Both the position numbers and the translations under genes were made by a program. The notes beneath the pieces are model-generated. The model worked only from the letters and a program-made list of their open reading frames with translations, did not search any database and was not told where the DNA came from. Below are positions 25,842-35,179 of a stretch of DNA of 64,000 bases, piece after piece (the first letter of the stretch is position 1; the number at the start of each line of letters is the position of its first letter). Source of the stretch: Pseudoxanthomonas beigongshangi (GTDB lineage: Bacteria > Pseudomonadota > Gammaproteobacteria > Xanthomonadales > Xanthomonadaceae); contig NZ_JADHDV010000015.1 of the NCBI RefSeq assembly GCF_016820515.1, positions 1-64,000 on the forward strand. Reading direction: 5' to 3'.

Positions 25842-27485
25842 TCATGCCTTGAAGCCGCGCCGGCCGCGTTCCACCGACAGCCGATGGGTGCCGGCCAGCG
25901 CCAGGCTGCGTTCCTTCACGGTGCGCAGGAACCGCCATTCGCCGGTGACCTGCTGCGGAGTGATGTCCAGGCGCATGTAGCCGCGCTGGCTGGTGTCGGC
26001 CCAGGCCAGTTCCGGATTGGTGGCGACCAAGGCGGCGGCGACCTGTTTCGGATCCACGGCCATGTTTCCCTCCATGCCGTGCGAGCTCACGCTGTGGCCG
26101 GCGAACTCGGTGCCGGCGGGGCGGCCGTCCTCGACCAGCGAGTACGCCCAGGCGTTGTGGCTGTCGCCGGACAGCATCACCAGATCCGCGTCCGCCTGCT
26201 GGGCCGCGCGCAGCAGGCGCGAGCGCGCAGCCGGATAGCCATCCCAGCGGTCCATCCACATCGGCACGCCCTGGCGCGACGCGCGCACGTCGCGGCGGAA
26301 CTTGTCGGCCACGCGCTCGCCGGCCTCGGGCCGGAGCCAGCCCGGCATCTGCTCCGGCATCAGGGTGCGGCCGAGGATCGTGCCCATGCCCACCATCTGC
26401 CAGGTGGAGCTGGCGGCGTTGCGGGCGAATTCGCGCGACAGCCAGTGTTCCTGATCCGAACCGAGCATGGTCGCCGCCGGATCCTGCCAGGCACCGTCAC
26501 GAAAACGCCGCAGCGCCGCGTCCGGATCCGCTGACTGGTGCGCCTCGGCCAGTTCCGCCGCCGGTGGCCGCGTGCGCGCCAGCACCCGTGATTCGGTGCG
26601 GTACAGGGTCGCGAGGGAGCCGATCGGATAGGCCTTCCACGGTTCTTCCGATATCGGCATCCACTCGCGATAGGCCTGCATCGCCGCCATGCGCCGGGTG
26701 TTCCAGTCGCCCTCGGCGGCCGGCTGGTGATTCTGTGCGCCGCCTTCCCAACTGTCGTTGGTGATTTCATGGTCGTCCCACAGCGCCAGCATTGGCGCCA
26801 TGCGGTGCAGTTGCCGCAAATCCGGATCCGCCCGGTAGCAGGCGAAGCGCAGCCGGTAGTCGGCCAGGCTGATCATCTCGTGGTCGTGCGCGGGCAGGAC
26901 CTCGCGCACGGCGATGCGGTCTTTTTCCTTGTAGGAACCGATACCGTACTCGTAGATGTAATCGCCCACGTGCAGCCACAAGTCGAGATCGTCGCTCGCC
27001 GCCGCGTGCGCATAGGCGTTGAACCAGCCCATCGGCAGGTTGGAGCAGGAGAACAGGCCCAGTCCGAACCTTTCGACCTCGCCTTCCGGCAGGGTGCGGG
27101 TGCGGCCGACCGGCGATCGGGTGCCGTCCGGCGCGATGAAGCGATACCAGTACGTCGTGCCGGGCCGCAGTCCGTCCACGGTCTGCTTGACAGTCCAGTC
27201 GCGATGGGCGCCGGTGCTGGACTGGCCGCCCGAGACCACCCGGGTGAATTCGCGATCCAGCGCCACTTCCGCGACCAACCGCGCTTCGTCCGCGCCGCCG
27301 GCCGGCACGTAGCGGGTCCACAGCAGCATGCTGTCCGGTCCGGGTTCGCCGCTGGCGACGCTGTGGGTGAATCCCCGCGCGCCCAGCAGTTCCATCGCCA
27401 GGCCGCGGCCGCCCGGCAGCGCCAGCATGCCCAGGCCCAGGGTGCCGCCGACGATCAGGCGACGACGTTCGATGTTCACGCTCAA
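25842..27485 (-). CDS. PhoD-type alkaline phosphatase / phosphodiesterase
   Basis: A 547-residue protein with a twin-arginine signal (ERRRLIVGGTLGLGML) and the PhoD fold. An N-terminal fibronectin-like domain (FTHSVASGEPGPDSMLLWTRY) precedes the metallophosphoesterase domain with GDYIYEYG, LWDDHEITNDSWEGG and LSGDSHNAWAYSL, the Fe/Ca ligands of this family. Tat export fits folding with metal in the cytoplasm. It releases phosphate from mono- or diesters in the periplasm. TTG 27485 overlaps the stop of the upstream gene and has GGAG at good spacing; GTG 27479 is the alternative. It ends a probable operon begun by a TonB receptor. Confidence 0.87.
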   Translation of the reverse strand: MSVNIERRRLIVGGTLGLGMLALPGGRGLAMELLGARGFTHSVASGEPGPDSMLLWTRYVPAGGADEARLVAEVALDREFTRVVSGGQSSTGAHRDWTVKQTVDGLRPGTTYWYRFIAPDGTRSPVGRTRTLPEGEVERFGLGLFSCSNLPMGWFNAYAHAAASDDLDLWLHVGDYIYEYGIGSYKEKDRIAVREVLPAHDHEMISLADYRLRFACYRADPDLRQLHRMAPMLALWDDHEITNDSWEGGAQNHQPAAEGDWNTRRMAAMQAYREWMPISEEPWKAYPIGSLATLYRTESRVLARTRPPAAELAEAHQSADPDAALRRFRDGAWQDPAATMLGSDQEHWLSREFARNAASSTWQMVGMGTILGRTLMPEQMPGWLRPEAGERVADKFRRDVRASRQGVPMWMDRWDGYPAARSRLLRAAQQADADLVMLSGDSHNAWAYSLVEDGRPAGTEFAGHSVSSHGMEGNMAVDPKQVAAALVATNPELAWADTSQRGYMRLDITPQQVTGEWRFLRTVKERSLALAGTHRLSVERGRRGFKA

Positions 27486-28672
27486 GGTTGTTTCTCCGTA
27501 TCGACCCGGGTGAAGGGCGCGTCCACGTTCCCCGTCCACCGTGTCAGGTTGATTTCAGCGGTCTGCGCGCCCTTGGCGCCTGAATTGATCGCCAGATAGA
27601 ACAGGCCCCGGCCGACCGGCTGGAAGCCGACGTCGGCTTTCTGATGCCAGCCGCGCACGCCGCTGGCCTCGTCCTTCAATCCCTCATCGGCCAGTGCAAG
27701 CAGACGGCCCCGTTCCCAGCCATCCCCGTCGCGAGCGGGAACACCCACCAGATCGTCCAGGCGTGGCGCGGCGCGCGCGTCGATCGCGAACAATCCGTAG
27801 TTGGGGAAGGAAGGCTTCTTGCCGGGATACACGCCCATGAACCAGCGTTGCGATGCGCCGTCGTAGGCCAGGGTTTGCACGCCATAGGTGGTGTTGCCCG
27901 TACGGACGAAGTATTTGCCGTGCGGTGCACGCGGACCGCTGTGGTGCGGCGCGGCTTCATCCAGTGGGCGGGCAAGCGCGTCCCATCCCTGGATGTCGTA
28001 TTGCAGCAGCACCTGGTGATCGTTGTCTTCGCGGGCGGTGTTGCCGTAGATGCCGTAGGCGACCGTGAGCAGGCGCGATCCGTCCACACGGCCGAAGGCC
28101 GGACCAAAGCCGACGCCGTCGATGCCGGAACAGCCATAGTGGTGATCGGGCGTGGCCGCGACATTGCCGTCGAAGCGGCCATTGCCGTCCAGGTCGGCGG
28201 TGTAGTCCGCGGCCACCTCCGGCAGGTAGACGGTACGCAGGATATCCGTGCCGTCGGCTGAGACGCCGACGCGGTCGATGCGGTCCACATCGATGACGGC
28301 GATATAGAATGCCTGGTCAGCCTTGTACTCGAGCGAACCGTAGAGCTTGCCGTCGTCCGGATTGAAGTCGAGATCGCCCAGATGGCCGCTCCAGCCCACC
28401 AGCGTGCCAATCAGCCTGCCGCTGAAGTCGTACTTCGCCAGCAGATCGGTGAACGAGTAATAGACATGGCCACGTTCGAGATCCACCGCGATGCCCTGGA
28501 CATGTCCGGAAGCCCACGTGCCGCCGTTCTGCGTTGACGGCAGCCGCGGCGCGGGTACGGGATTCGCGGTGCCGGCCCACGCCGGGATGGACACGCCGGA
28601 CACGATGGATATCAGGCAGAGGCCGGCGAACCATCGGATCCGGTGCGGGAGTCGATGGCCATCACGGCGCAT
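27482..28672 (-). CDS. Exported propeller-like protein paired with PhoD
   Basis: A 396-residue secreted protein of no family I can name. Residues 1-32 are a signal peptide (FAGLCLISIVSGVSIPAWA). The mature part has repeated strand motifs such as VQGIAVDLERGHVYYSFTD, LGDLDFNPDDGKLYGSLEYK and YGVQTLAYDGASQRWFMGVY, which suggest a beta-propeller like those of phytases and esterase-like proteins. It is coupled to phoD (overlapping stop and start) and follows the STN-type receptor. Its role may be binding or cleavage of the phosphorylated nutrient. In-frame ATGs at 28702 and 28708 are alternative starts; 28672 gives the best signal peptide. Confidence 0.68.
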   Translation of the reverse strand: MRRDGHRLPHRIRWFAGLCLISIVSGVSIPAWAGTANPVPAPRLPSTQNGGTWASGHVQGIAVDLERGHVYYSFTDLLAKYDFSGRLIGTLVGWSGHLGDLDFNPDDGKLYGSLEYKADQAFYIAVIDVDRIDRVGVSADGTDILRTVYLPEVAADYTADLDGNGRFDGNVAATPDHHYGCSGIDGVGFGPAFGRVDGSRLLTVAYGIYGNTAREDNDHQVLLQYDIQGWDALARPLDEAAPHHSGPRAPHGKYFVRTGNTTYGVQTLAYDGASQRWFMGVYPGKKPSFPNYGLFAIDARAAPRLDDLVGVPARDGDGWERGRLLALADEGLKDEASGVRGWHQKADVGFQPVGRGLFYLAINSGAKGAQTAEINLTRWTGNVDAPFTRVDTEKQP

Positions 28673-28818
28673 GCAGGTAGGCAAGGAACGGGGAGGGTGC
28701 ATGAACATGTCCGTCGAGGCGGAATCCGCGCCGAGCCACCGGTGCGGAGAGGGCCCGCGACGCCGGGCCGGATCCGTGCACGTCGCGGGAAGGGGAGGGT
28801 CGCCGGCCTCGCGCGGCC

Positions 28819-31800
28819 TCAGAACCTGGCCTTGATGCCGAAATTCCACATCGAGCCGTAGACGGTGTACTGCTGGACCCGGCCGGGCACGTTGGAATAG
28901 ATGATGTCGGGCTCGTTGAAGATGTTGCGTCCGGCCAACTGCAACTCGATGTTCTCGGTGAGCTTGTAGCTGGCGCTGATGTTCCAGAGCTCGCGCGGGG
29001 TGTGGTAGAGGATGCCGTTGTTGGCGGTGGTCGGCGTGTTGCTCAGCGCGCTGACCCGGTACGTGCCCTGGCGGTTGCCGTTGATCTGGAGATCGAAGCG
29101 GCCGTAGTTGTAGCGGATACCCCAGTTGGCCGCCTGTTCCGGCATGTTCTGGCGCTCGCCGTCCGGATTGACCTTGGTGTAGGAGCCGTACAGGCTCAGC
29201 CCGCGAAACGCGCCGGGCAGGAAGGTGAGCTGCTGGCTGTACTCCAGGGTAAGGCCTTCGTTGGTGCTGGTGCCGGGCAGGTTCTGCGCGCTGCGGAAGG
29301 TGTAGCCGGAATACTCGTCCGGATCGAAGCCGACATCCTCCGGATTGACGGTGATGCCGGTGACCTGCATGTCCTTCATGTCCAGTTTGTAGTAGGACAG
29401 GCCAACGATGCCGGACGGTTCCAGGTAGTACTGCAGGCTGGCGAAGTACTTGGTGGAGTGCTCGGGCTTGAGCAGCGGATTGGGCACGTTGACGACCATC
29501 GTGTCCTCGTTGACCGACACCACGCCGCCCAGGTTGCCGTAGTCCGGGCGCAGGATGGATTCGCTGAAAGCCAGCTGGCCGACCAGCCTGTCGGTGAAGT
29601 CGTACTTGATGCCGCCGCTGAGGAACCAGTCCTCGTACTGGCCGCGGCGCATAGAGTAGGCGCCGTTGTTGTACTGGTACAGCAGCCCTTCGACGGTATT
29701 GACCGACAGCCCGGCCTCGGTCACTTCGCTGGCCGGGCGAACATTCGCCACGCGCGCGGCGGTACGGGTCTTCTCGTAGCGCAGGCCCAGATCGAAACGG
29801 GCCTTGCCAATCCGGGTCTGCGCCTCGATGTAGGCGGCGTCGACCTGTTCCTGGATACGCTTGTTGTTGTCCAGCCGGCGCTTCAGGTTGCCCACTGTGT
29901 CGGCGACGAAATACTCGGGATGTTCCCGGTAGATGTCGTACACCGCGTAGTTGTTGTCGGCGCGCCAGTTCTGCTGGTTCATGTTGCCGGCGTCGAAGCC
30001 GAGGATGCCGAACTGGTAGTGCTGGGTCCACGGGATCACGGCGGCGGGATCGCGCTGGCTCAGATCGCCGTTGGGACCAACGTACTGGTACTGCTGGTAG
30101 GACCCCTCGTTGGTGCGCCAGTCGTTGCTGCGGCTGCCGAAGCCGCCCATCAGGGTGATCGGCAGGTCGCGAATGGTCAGGTGCTTCTTCAGATCCAGGT
30201 AGGCGCCGTACTGATCGTTCACTGCGTCGGACTGGGCCGTGCGCACGTTGTTGCCGATGTCGGCATCGCGGTTGTAGCTGGTCGGATCCCCCCAGGGACG
30301 GCCGGCGGTCTGGGCCAGCGTCCACGCGTTGGAGCCCTCGGTCGGCCGGTCCATGGTGAAGCCGATGCCGGTCAGCCAGCTGTCGGTGCGCTGGAAGAAA
30401 CCCTCGTCGTTGTCGCGGAAATTGAATTCTGAGCGCGAGTAACTGCTGCGCAGGGTGGCTTCGAAGGTATCGTTCTTGAACTCCAGCTTCGGCGCGATCG
30501 TGTAGGTGGGCGTGCCGGCATAGCGGTGGGAGTACTCGGTACGCAGGCGGGTGTTGTTGCCGTTGGGATTGACCACGATATGGGTGGGCGTGGAATCCGG
30601 CGTGGCATAGGAGGCCGTGGGCGTGCCGAAATACAGGAACGTGTACTGGTTGAAGTACTCGACGTCATAGAACGAGTAGGTGCTGCGCAGGGACAGGACC
30701 AGTTCGTCGGTGAGCTGGTAGTCGGTGCTCAGGTTGGCCGCCGTGCGGCTGGTCATCTTCGGACCCGGTCGCCACATCACCCGGTAGGGCATGACCCGGC
30801 CGTCCGCCAGGTAGGACCAGTCGGTCTGGATGCGATCCTGCTGGACGTAGTTGGCGTTGTAGCTGGTATTGAACTCCACGCCCAGGCGACCTTCCAGGAA
30901 TACGTCGCCGAAACCGAACTGGGCCGAGGGATAGAGGGTCGAGTGCTTGCGATCGTCGGGAAAGTACTTGCGCGAAAGCGTGGAGTCGGAGGTGCCCACG
31001 CCGCCCAGCTGGGCCACGATCTGGCGGCCGGTGCGGTTGAACGCGTACTTGCTGCGCAGGTTGATCTGGCCGCCCGGGGAGTCGGCGTCCATGCTGGCGG
31101 TCAGCGTGTTGTTCAGTTCGATGGACTCGATGCCGGTGATGGACATCTGTTCGAACGAGTTCTGCCGGCCGGTGTTGTTGTTGGAGGTCGCGGTCGCCAT
31201 GCGGGCGCCGTCGATGGTGAAGGTCGAGTATTTCGGATCCAGGCCGCCGATGCGCACGGCGGTGGCATCCACCTCCGTGTAGTCGAGCGAGATGCCGGGC
31301 ATGGACTTCATGAACTCGCCGACGTCGCCCATGGTCAGGGCGCCATAGTTGTCGGCGGCGACTACGTTCTTCGCGTTCATCGCCGCGCGGCGCTCCATGA
31401 TCGCGCTGGCCTGGCCCTCGCGCTTGGCGGTGACCATGATCATGTCCATCTCGACCGCCTCGCCGCCGCCACTGGCGCCGGCACCGGCGTAGGAAGGCAC
31501 CTTCAGTTCGAAATCCAGCGTGGAGACCTGGCCGGCGGCAACGCTGGCCACCGCTTTCGATTCCTGCAGGCCGGTGTACCTGACGGTGACGGTGACATCG
31601 CCCGCCGGCAGTCCTGACAGGCGGAAATTGCCGCCATCCTCGGAGTAGGTGACAAGGGTGGTGCCTTCGACCCGGATCTCGGCGTTGCGCACGTATTCGC
31701 CGGTGGCAGTGTTGAGCACGCGGCCGCGCAGGCTGCCGGTGCCGATCTGCGGCCCGGAACGCGGACGTTCGGGCGCGACGTCGTCGGCCTTCTGCAACAG

Positions 31801-32088
31801 GATGATGTTGCCCTCGTCGGATTTCACTTCCAGCCCGGTCCCTTCCAGCAACAGGCGAAGGGCTTCGCGCGCATCCATCTCGCCCACGATGGCCGGCGCC
31901 TGGATGCCTTCCAGCGAACCGGCCGGCGCGATGATCTGCAGTTGCGCCTGCCGTGCCAGCTCCGGGATGGCCGTCACCGCGGGCTGCGCGGGCACTTCGA
32001 ACTTGCGCTGCTGCGCCATGGCCGGGGACGTGCAGGCCAATGCGGCGAGGATGGCGCTGGTCAACAGGACTTTCTCGTAGCGATTCAT
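28819..32088 (-). CDS. Signal-transducing TonB-dependent receptor with STN domain
   Basis: A 1089-residue receptor. Residues 1-25 are a signal peptide (ending SPAMAQQ). Residues about 28-100 form a secretin/TonB short N-terminal (STN) domain that contacts FecR (FEVPAQPAVTAIPELARQAQ, IVGEMDAREALRLLLEGTGL). About 115-200 is a carboxypeptidase-regulatory-like beta domain (GSLRGRVLNTATGEYVRNA). The plug follows with MVTAKREGQASAIMERRAAM and the barrel ends FGIKARF. With the FecI/FecR pair just upstream it forms a cell-surface signalling system: ligand binding outside activates the sigma factor. The ligand is not iron by necessity; the PhoD gene downstream suggests a phosphorylated compound. Confidence 0.87.
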   Translation of the reverse strand: MNRYEKVLLTSAILAALACTSPAMAQQRKFEVPAQPAVTAIPELARQAQLQIIAPAGSLEGIQAPAIVGEMDAREALRLLLEGTGLEVKSDEGNIILLQKADDVAPERPRSGPQIGTGSLRGRVLNTATGEYVRNAEIRVEGTTLVTYSEDGGNFRLSGLPAGDVTVTVRYTGLQESKAVASVAAGQVSTLDFELKVPSYAGAGASGGGEAVEMDMIMVTAKREGQASAIMERRAAMNAKNVVAADNYGALTMGDVGEFMKSMPGISLDYTEVDATAVRIGGLDPKYSTFTIDGARMATATSNNNTGRQNSFEQMSITGIESIELNNTLTASMDADSPGGQINLRSKYAFNRTGRQIVAQLGGVGTSDSTLSRKYFPDDRKHSTLYPSAQFGFGDVFLEGRLGVEFNTSYNANYVQQDRIQTDWSYLADGRVMPYRVMWRPGPKMTSRTAANLSTDYQLTDELVLSLRSTYSFYDVEYFNQYTFLYFGTPTASYATPDSTPTHIVVNPNGNNTRLRTEYSHRYAGTPTYTIAPKLEFKNDTFEATLRSSYSRSEFNFRDNDEGFFQRTDSWLTGIGFTMDRPTEGSNAWTLAQTAGRPWGDPTSYNRDADIGNNVRTAQSDAVNDQYGAYLDLKKHLTIRDLPITLMGGFGSRSNDWRTNEGSYQQYQYVGPNGDLSQRDPAAVIPWTQHYQFGILGFDAGNMNQQNWRADNNYAVYDIYREHPEYFVADTVGNLKRRLDNNKRIQEQVDAAYIEAQTRIGKARFDLGLRYEKTRTAARVANVRPASEVTEAGLSVNTVEGLLYQYNNGAYSMRRGQYEDWFLSGGIKYDFTDRLVGQLAFSESILRPDYGNLGGVVSVNEDTMVVNVPNPLLKPEHSTKYFASLQYYLEPSGIVGLSYYKLDMKDMQVTGITVNPEDVGFDPDEYSGYTFRSAQNLPGTSTNEGLTLEYSQQLTFLPGAFRGLSLYGSYTKVNPDGERQNMPEQAANWGIRYNYGRFDLQINGNRQGTYRVSALSNTPTTANNGILYHTPRELWNISASYKLTENIELQLAGRNIFNEPDIIYSNVPGRVQQYTVYGSMWNFGIKARF

Positions 32089-32179
32089 GATCCGTGTGTT
32101 CTCAGGAAATCTGCGTGGGTGGCGGTACTGAGAACTGAGAGACTCGACGGATGCGCTTTCCGCTACCTGTCAAAAAAAT

Positions 32180-33166
32180 TTAATGCGCGCGGGCCACCAC
32201 GATGCGTCCGCGTTCCTGGCGAACGTCCGCATCGAACACTTCGGCGATGGCGCGGCTGAATCCCAGCGGATTGTTGGTCGCGAACAGGCCGGTGACCTGC
32301 ATGCGGGCCAGCGCTGGATCCGCGATGACGATGGGCGTGTCGCTGTAGCGCGCGTAGATTGCGACCGCTTCGCCGAGGGTTTCGCCTTGCAGGGCAATCT
32401 TCCCTTCGCGCCAGGCCAGCTCGCGATCCATCTGGCCGGTGCGCAGGGAACTCAGCCGCCAGGCCTGCGGCGTGCCCTGCCGGAATGCATAGCGGGTGTT
32501 CGCGGCCAGCGAAGCGTGCTCGGCGGGCGTGCCGCCGGCCACGTCTACCCGGCCGTCCTGGACCAGGATCTGGGTGGCGTCGCCATCGAGCTTGCGCACG
32601 ACGAAGGTCGCCTGCGTGGCATCCAGTTTTCGGCCATCGACTTCGACCCGGGTTGGCGATGTCGCCGTGGTGCCCTCGATCAGCACCTCGCCGCGCAGGA
32701 CGCGGATGGTGCGCCGGCCGTCGTCCTGATAAATCCGGATGCGTGTATCGGTATTGAGGGTGACGGTGGCGCCATCGCCCAGCGGCACGCGGCGCATCTC
32801 GCCCTTGGCGGTGGCGTAGGCGGTGGGCATCTGCAGGGTTGCGGCCAGCGTCACGACCAGCAGCAGGGAGGCAGCCATGGCGCCGCCCCAGCGCATCCAG
32901 CGGCGCGAAGGCGGGGCGGGGCGGGACGCCGCGACGGCGGCGGGCTGGAAGTCGTCCGGGTCGTAGTGCGGCCCGAGCGCGCGCGCGGCTTCGCTGCGCA
33001 TCCATACGGCGCGCGCACGGATGAAGGCGCCCCGACGGCGCGGATCGCCGGCGAGCCAGTCCTTCAGTTCGTGGCTTTCCACCGCCGACAGGGGGGCACG
33101 GTCCATCCGCGCCACCCATTCCGAGGCGGTCTGGTCAATGTTCTGGCTGGTTTCGCGCTCTTCCAC
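32180..33166 (-). CDS. FecR-family anti-sigma regulator
   Basis: A 328-residue inner-membrane protein. Residues about 5-45 are the sigma-binding domain (ASEWVARMDRAPLSAVESHELKDWLAGDPRRRGAF). One membrane segment follows near residues 90-110 (GGAMAASLLLVVTLAATLQM). The periplasmic part has the FecR core (TAKGEMRRVPLGDGATVTLNTDTRI, VLRGEVLIEG) and an STN-binding C-terminal domain. It relays receptor occupancy to the sigma factor. GTG 33166 is preceded by AAGAAGG with seven bases of spacing and overlaps the 3' end of the sigma gene by 32 bases. Confidence 0.88.
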   Translation of the reverse strand: MEERETSQNIDQTASEWVARMDRAPLSAVESHELKDWLAGDPRRRGAFIRARAVWMRSEAARALGPHYDPDDFQPAAVAASRPAPPSRRWMRWGGAMAASLLLVVTLAATLQMPTAYATAKGEMRRVPLGDGATVTLNTDTRIRIYQDDGRRTIRVLRGEVLIEGTTATSPTRVEVDGRKLDATQATFVVRKLDGDATQILVQDGRVDVAGGTPAEHASLAANTRYAFRQGTPQAWRLSSLRTGQMDRELAWREGKIALQGETLGEAVAIYARYSDTPIVIADPALARMQVTGLFATNNPLGFSRAIAEVFDADVRQERGRIVVARAH

Positions 33167-33782
33167 TGGCACGCCTTCTTTCCCGCTCCAATTGACTAGA
33201 GGTTTTGGCGGGTGGGTTTCCGCCACTGGCGAACCAGTCTTCCAGCCAGCGGAGTCCCCGGGCGATGTGTTTCTCGACCGTGTTCTCCGAAAGTCCCATC
33301 CGGGAGGCAATCTCCCGCTGGGGGATTTCGCGGATGCGGCGCATCACGAACGCCTCGCGCGTCTGCCCCGGCATGCTCGCGATCACCCGCGCCAGCTGGC
33401 GCAGGTCGTCGTGCGCGATGGCGCTCTGCTCCGGGGTGGCGGCCTCGTCGGCAAAATCCAGCATGCCCAGATCCTCGACCGCGTGGATCGGCACGATCCG
33501 GGCCCGCCGGATGTTGCGCACCACCAGCGAGTGCGCCACCTGGAACAGATAGGCGCGGGGATTGAGGATGTCGTCCACCCGCTCGCGCTCGGCCAGCACC
33601 GCGTAGCTTTCCTGCACGATGTCCTCGACATCGTAGGTGCTGCGGCGGGACAGCCAGTTCCTCAGCGCCGCCTCGTGCGGCAGGATGTGGTGCATGAACC
33701 AGCGCGTCCGTTCGACATCGTCCAGGGTGCCCTCCGTGCTCCCCGCCGCTTCAGTTCGCTCAGACACCCGGTTCCCCGCCAT
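33135..33782 (-). CDS. FecI-type ECF sigma factor
   Basis: A 215-residue sigma factor. Region 2 is at about residues 25-95 (LRNWLSRRSTYDVEDIVQESYAVL, then LNPRAYLFQVAHSLVVRNIRR). Region 4 is at about 130-185 (MPGQTREAFVMRRIREIPQREIASRMGLSENTVEKHIARGLRWLEDW). It is held inactive or activated by the FecR product and should transcribe the receptor gene at 32088. ATG 33782 has GGAAGGA close upstream. A start at TTG 33797 would add five residues. The last 30 residues are Arg-rich and overlap fecR. Confidence 0.9.
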   Translation of the reverse strand: MAGNRVSERTEAAGSTEGTLDDVERTRWFMHHILPHEAALRNWLSRRSTYDVEDIVQESYAVLAERERVDDILNPRAYLFQVAHSLVVRNIRRARIVPIHAVEDLGMLDFADEAATPEQSAIAHDDLRQLARVIASMPGQTREAFVMRRIREIPQREIASRMGLSENTVEKHIARGLRWLEDWFASGGNPPAKTSSQLERERRRASGRARNQPEH

Positions 33783-33929
33783 CCGTCCTTCCGGCAAATG
33801 AGGAGCGATGCTAGGCGTCGCGCATGACAGTCATGTTGCGGTGGGCGCGGAGTTCGGCGTCGTCTGCCTGCGTGGCCGCACCCAATCGAGCCAGGGCACT
33901 TCGCCGGCGTCGCCGCGCGCCAGGACGCG

Positions 33930-34766
33930 CTAGCCCAGGAACAAGTGCAGACCGCTGGCGTCGTCGCGGCGCTTGAGCGACGCGTCGCCGGTGCGGGTGC
34001 TGGCTTCGTGTTCGCGCAGGGTGGCCAGCAGCGTCGGCAATCCTTGTTCGGCGATCAGCGCCAGCGCCTGTTCCCGACTCATCAGATTGTAGGTATCCCA
34101 CACCCGCGACAGCCCGTCGCTGCCCAGCACGATGTGCACGGGCGCGGTCAGTACCTGCTCCTCGATCACCGCGTTGTGCGCGCTGAGCGGATTCAGGGTC
34201 AATGCCGTGCCTCCGGTATTGGCCTGCTGCTGGCGCCTGCGCGCCCACATGCGCTCCAGGGCCGGTAATCCGAAACCGGAATGGGGTTTCCACTCGTCGT
34301 GGCTCTGCGTGGGCAGGACCGCCGGCACCATCGACCGCGGCGATGCGTGCGCGGAATGGATTTCCAGGAAGCAGTCCTCGTAGCGATGAACCCGCATCCG
34401 CAGGGCAGGGCCGGACGGGCTGATTTCGGCCACGACGGCGGCGGCGACCGGCCAGGCGTGGAGCGGCTGCGCCTCGCCACCGGCGCGGAGGTACTCGTCA
34501 CGCAGGACTCGCAGTCCTTCTTCCAGCAATGAAGGACTGAACGATTCCAGCGCACCGCGTTCGGCCAGCCATCGCTCCATGCCGCGCGCGAACCAGCCCG
34601 CATCGGTCAGGTCGGGGAAGGTGGTGAAGGGATGTTCCGTCAGCGTGGTCGCGCCGTCGATGGCCCAGGCCAGCACGGCGTCACCACGCCGTACGCAGCC
34701 GACCACGTCCTCGCCGGGAATGTGTTCGTAGATGCCCTGGCAGACCTGATCGATGTTCACCTGCAT
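33930..34766 (-). CDS. Probable PP2C-like serine/threonine phosphatase
   Basis: A 278-residue protein without clear close family. Several elements match the PP2C order: an early GDAVLAWAIDGAT (Asp-Gly metal site), a central VHIVLGSDGLSRVWDTY, and a final RRDDASGLHLFLG like the (K)DDxT motif of PP2C enzymes. This suggests a metal-dependent phosphatase or degenerate relative. No signal or membrane segment is seen. It is divergent from the autotransporter, with 413 bases between the starts, and ends 148 bases from the ECF sigma start. ATG 34766 lacks a strong ribosome-binding site. Confidence 0.55.
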   Translation of the reverse strand: MQVNIDQVCQGIYEHIPGEDVVGCVRRGDAVLAWAIDGATTLTEHPFTTFPDLTDAGWFARGMERWLAERGALESFSPSLLEEGLRVLRDEYLRAGGEAQPLHAWPVAAAVVAEISPSGPALRMRVHRYEDCFLEIHSAHASPRSMVPAVLPTQSHDEWKPHSGFGLPALERMWARRRQQQANTGGTALTLNPLSAHNAVIEEQVLTAPVHIVLGSDGLSRVWDTYNLMSREQALALIAEQGLPTLLATLREHEASTRTGDASLKRRDDASGLHLFLG

Positions 34767-35179
34767 GTGGCTGTACCTGTCGAGTGGTGGGGAAGGGACG
34801 GCGACGCATCCGGCGTGAAGGCCGTCTTCACGCATGCATCCGGCACCATCGCGATGCTCCGGTTCCGAACCCGCGCCGCGAACGACGCAGATGCGCATGT
34901 GCATGGCGAGGTTCGCGCGTCGATCATGCATTGCCATCGCGTCGATGGCGTTACGGGGAAGAACCGCGCCACCCGCGAATAGATGCTTCGATTTGCGTAT
35001 CTCGTCACAGGCTACTGTGTTCCGCGCGCCGACGGGCCTGCGCTACATTCGCCAGCCGGGCTCGCACAATCTCTCGCGGGCTCACGCTGCGGTGGCCGAT
35101 GCGATCCCGCGCATACAAATTCCCCCGAACTTGCCGAGCGCGCATGCGGGGGAGCGACTCACGGAACGGAGCACCCTGT
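34767..35179. other. Intergenic region between divergent PP2C-like and autotransporter genes
   Basis: No gene is visible in these 413 bases. A short inverted repeat CACAG-GCTA-CTGTG lies at 35008-35021 and could be an operator. GGAG at 35168-35171 is the ribosome-binding site of the autotransporter gene. I saw no convincing -35/-10 pair. Confidence 0.5.

Noticed and set aside
32168-32173. TTGACA on the minus strand before the STN-type receptor, considered as a sigma-70 promoter
   Set aside because: No -10 box is found at 16-18 bases, and the receptor is expected to depend on the neighbouring ECF sigma factor, whose promoter I could not identify.
34784-35179. Upstream in-frame extension of the autotransporter by 132 codons
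   Set aside because: The extension is Arg/Cys-rich and would bury the signal peptide; ATG 35180 has a ribosome-binding site at the right distance.
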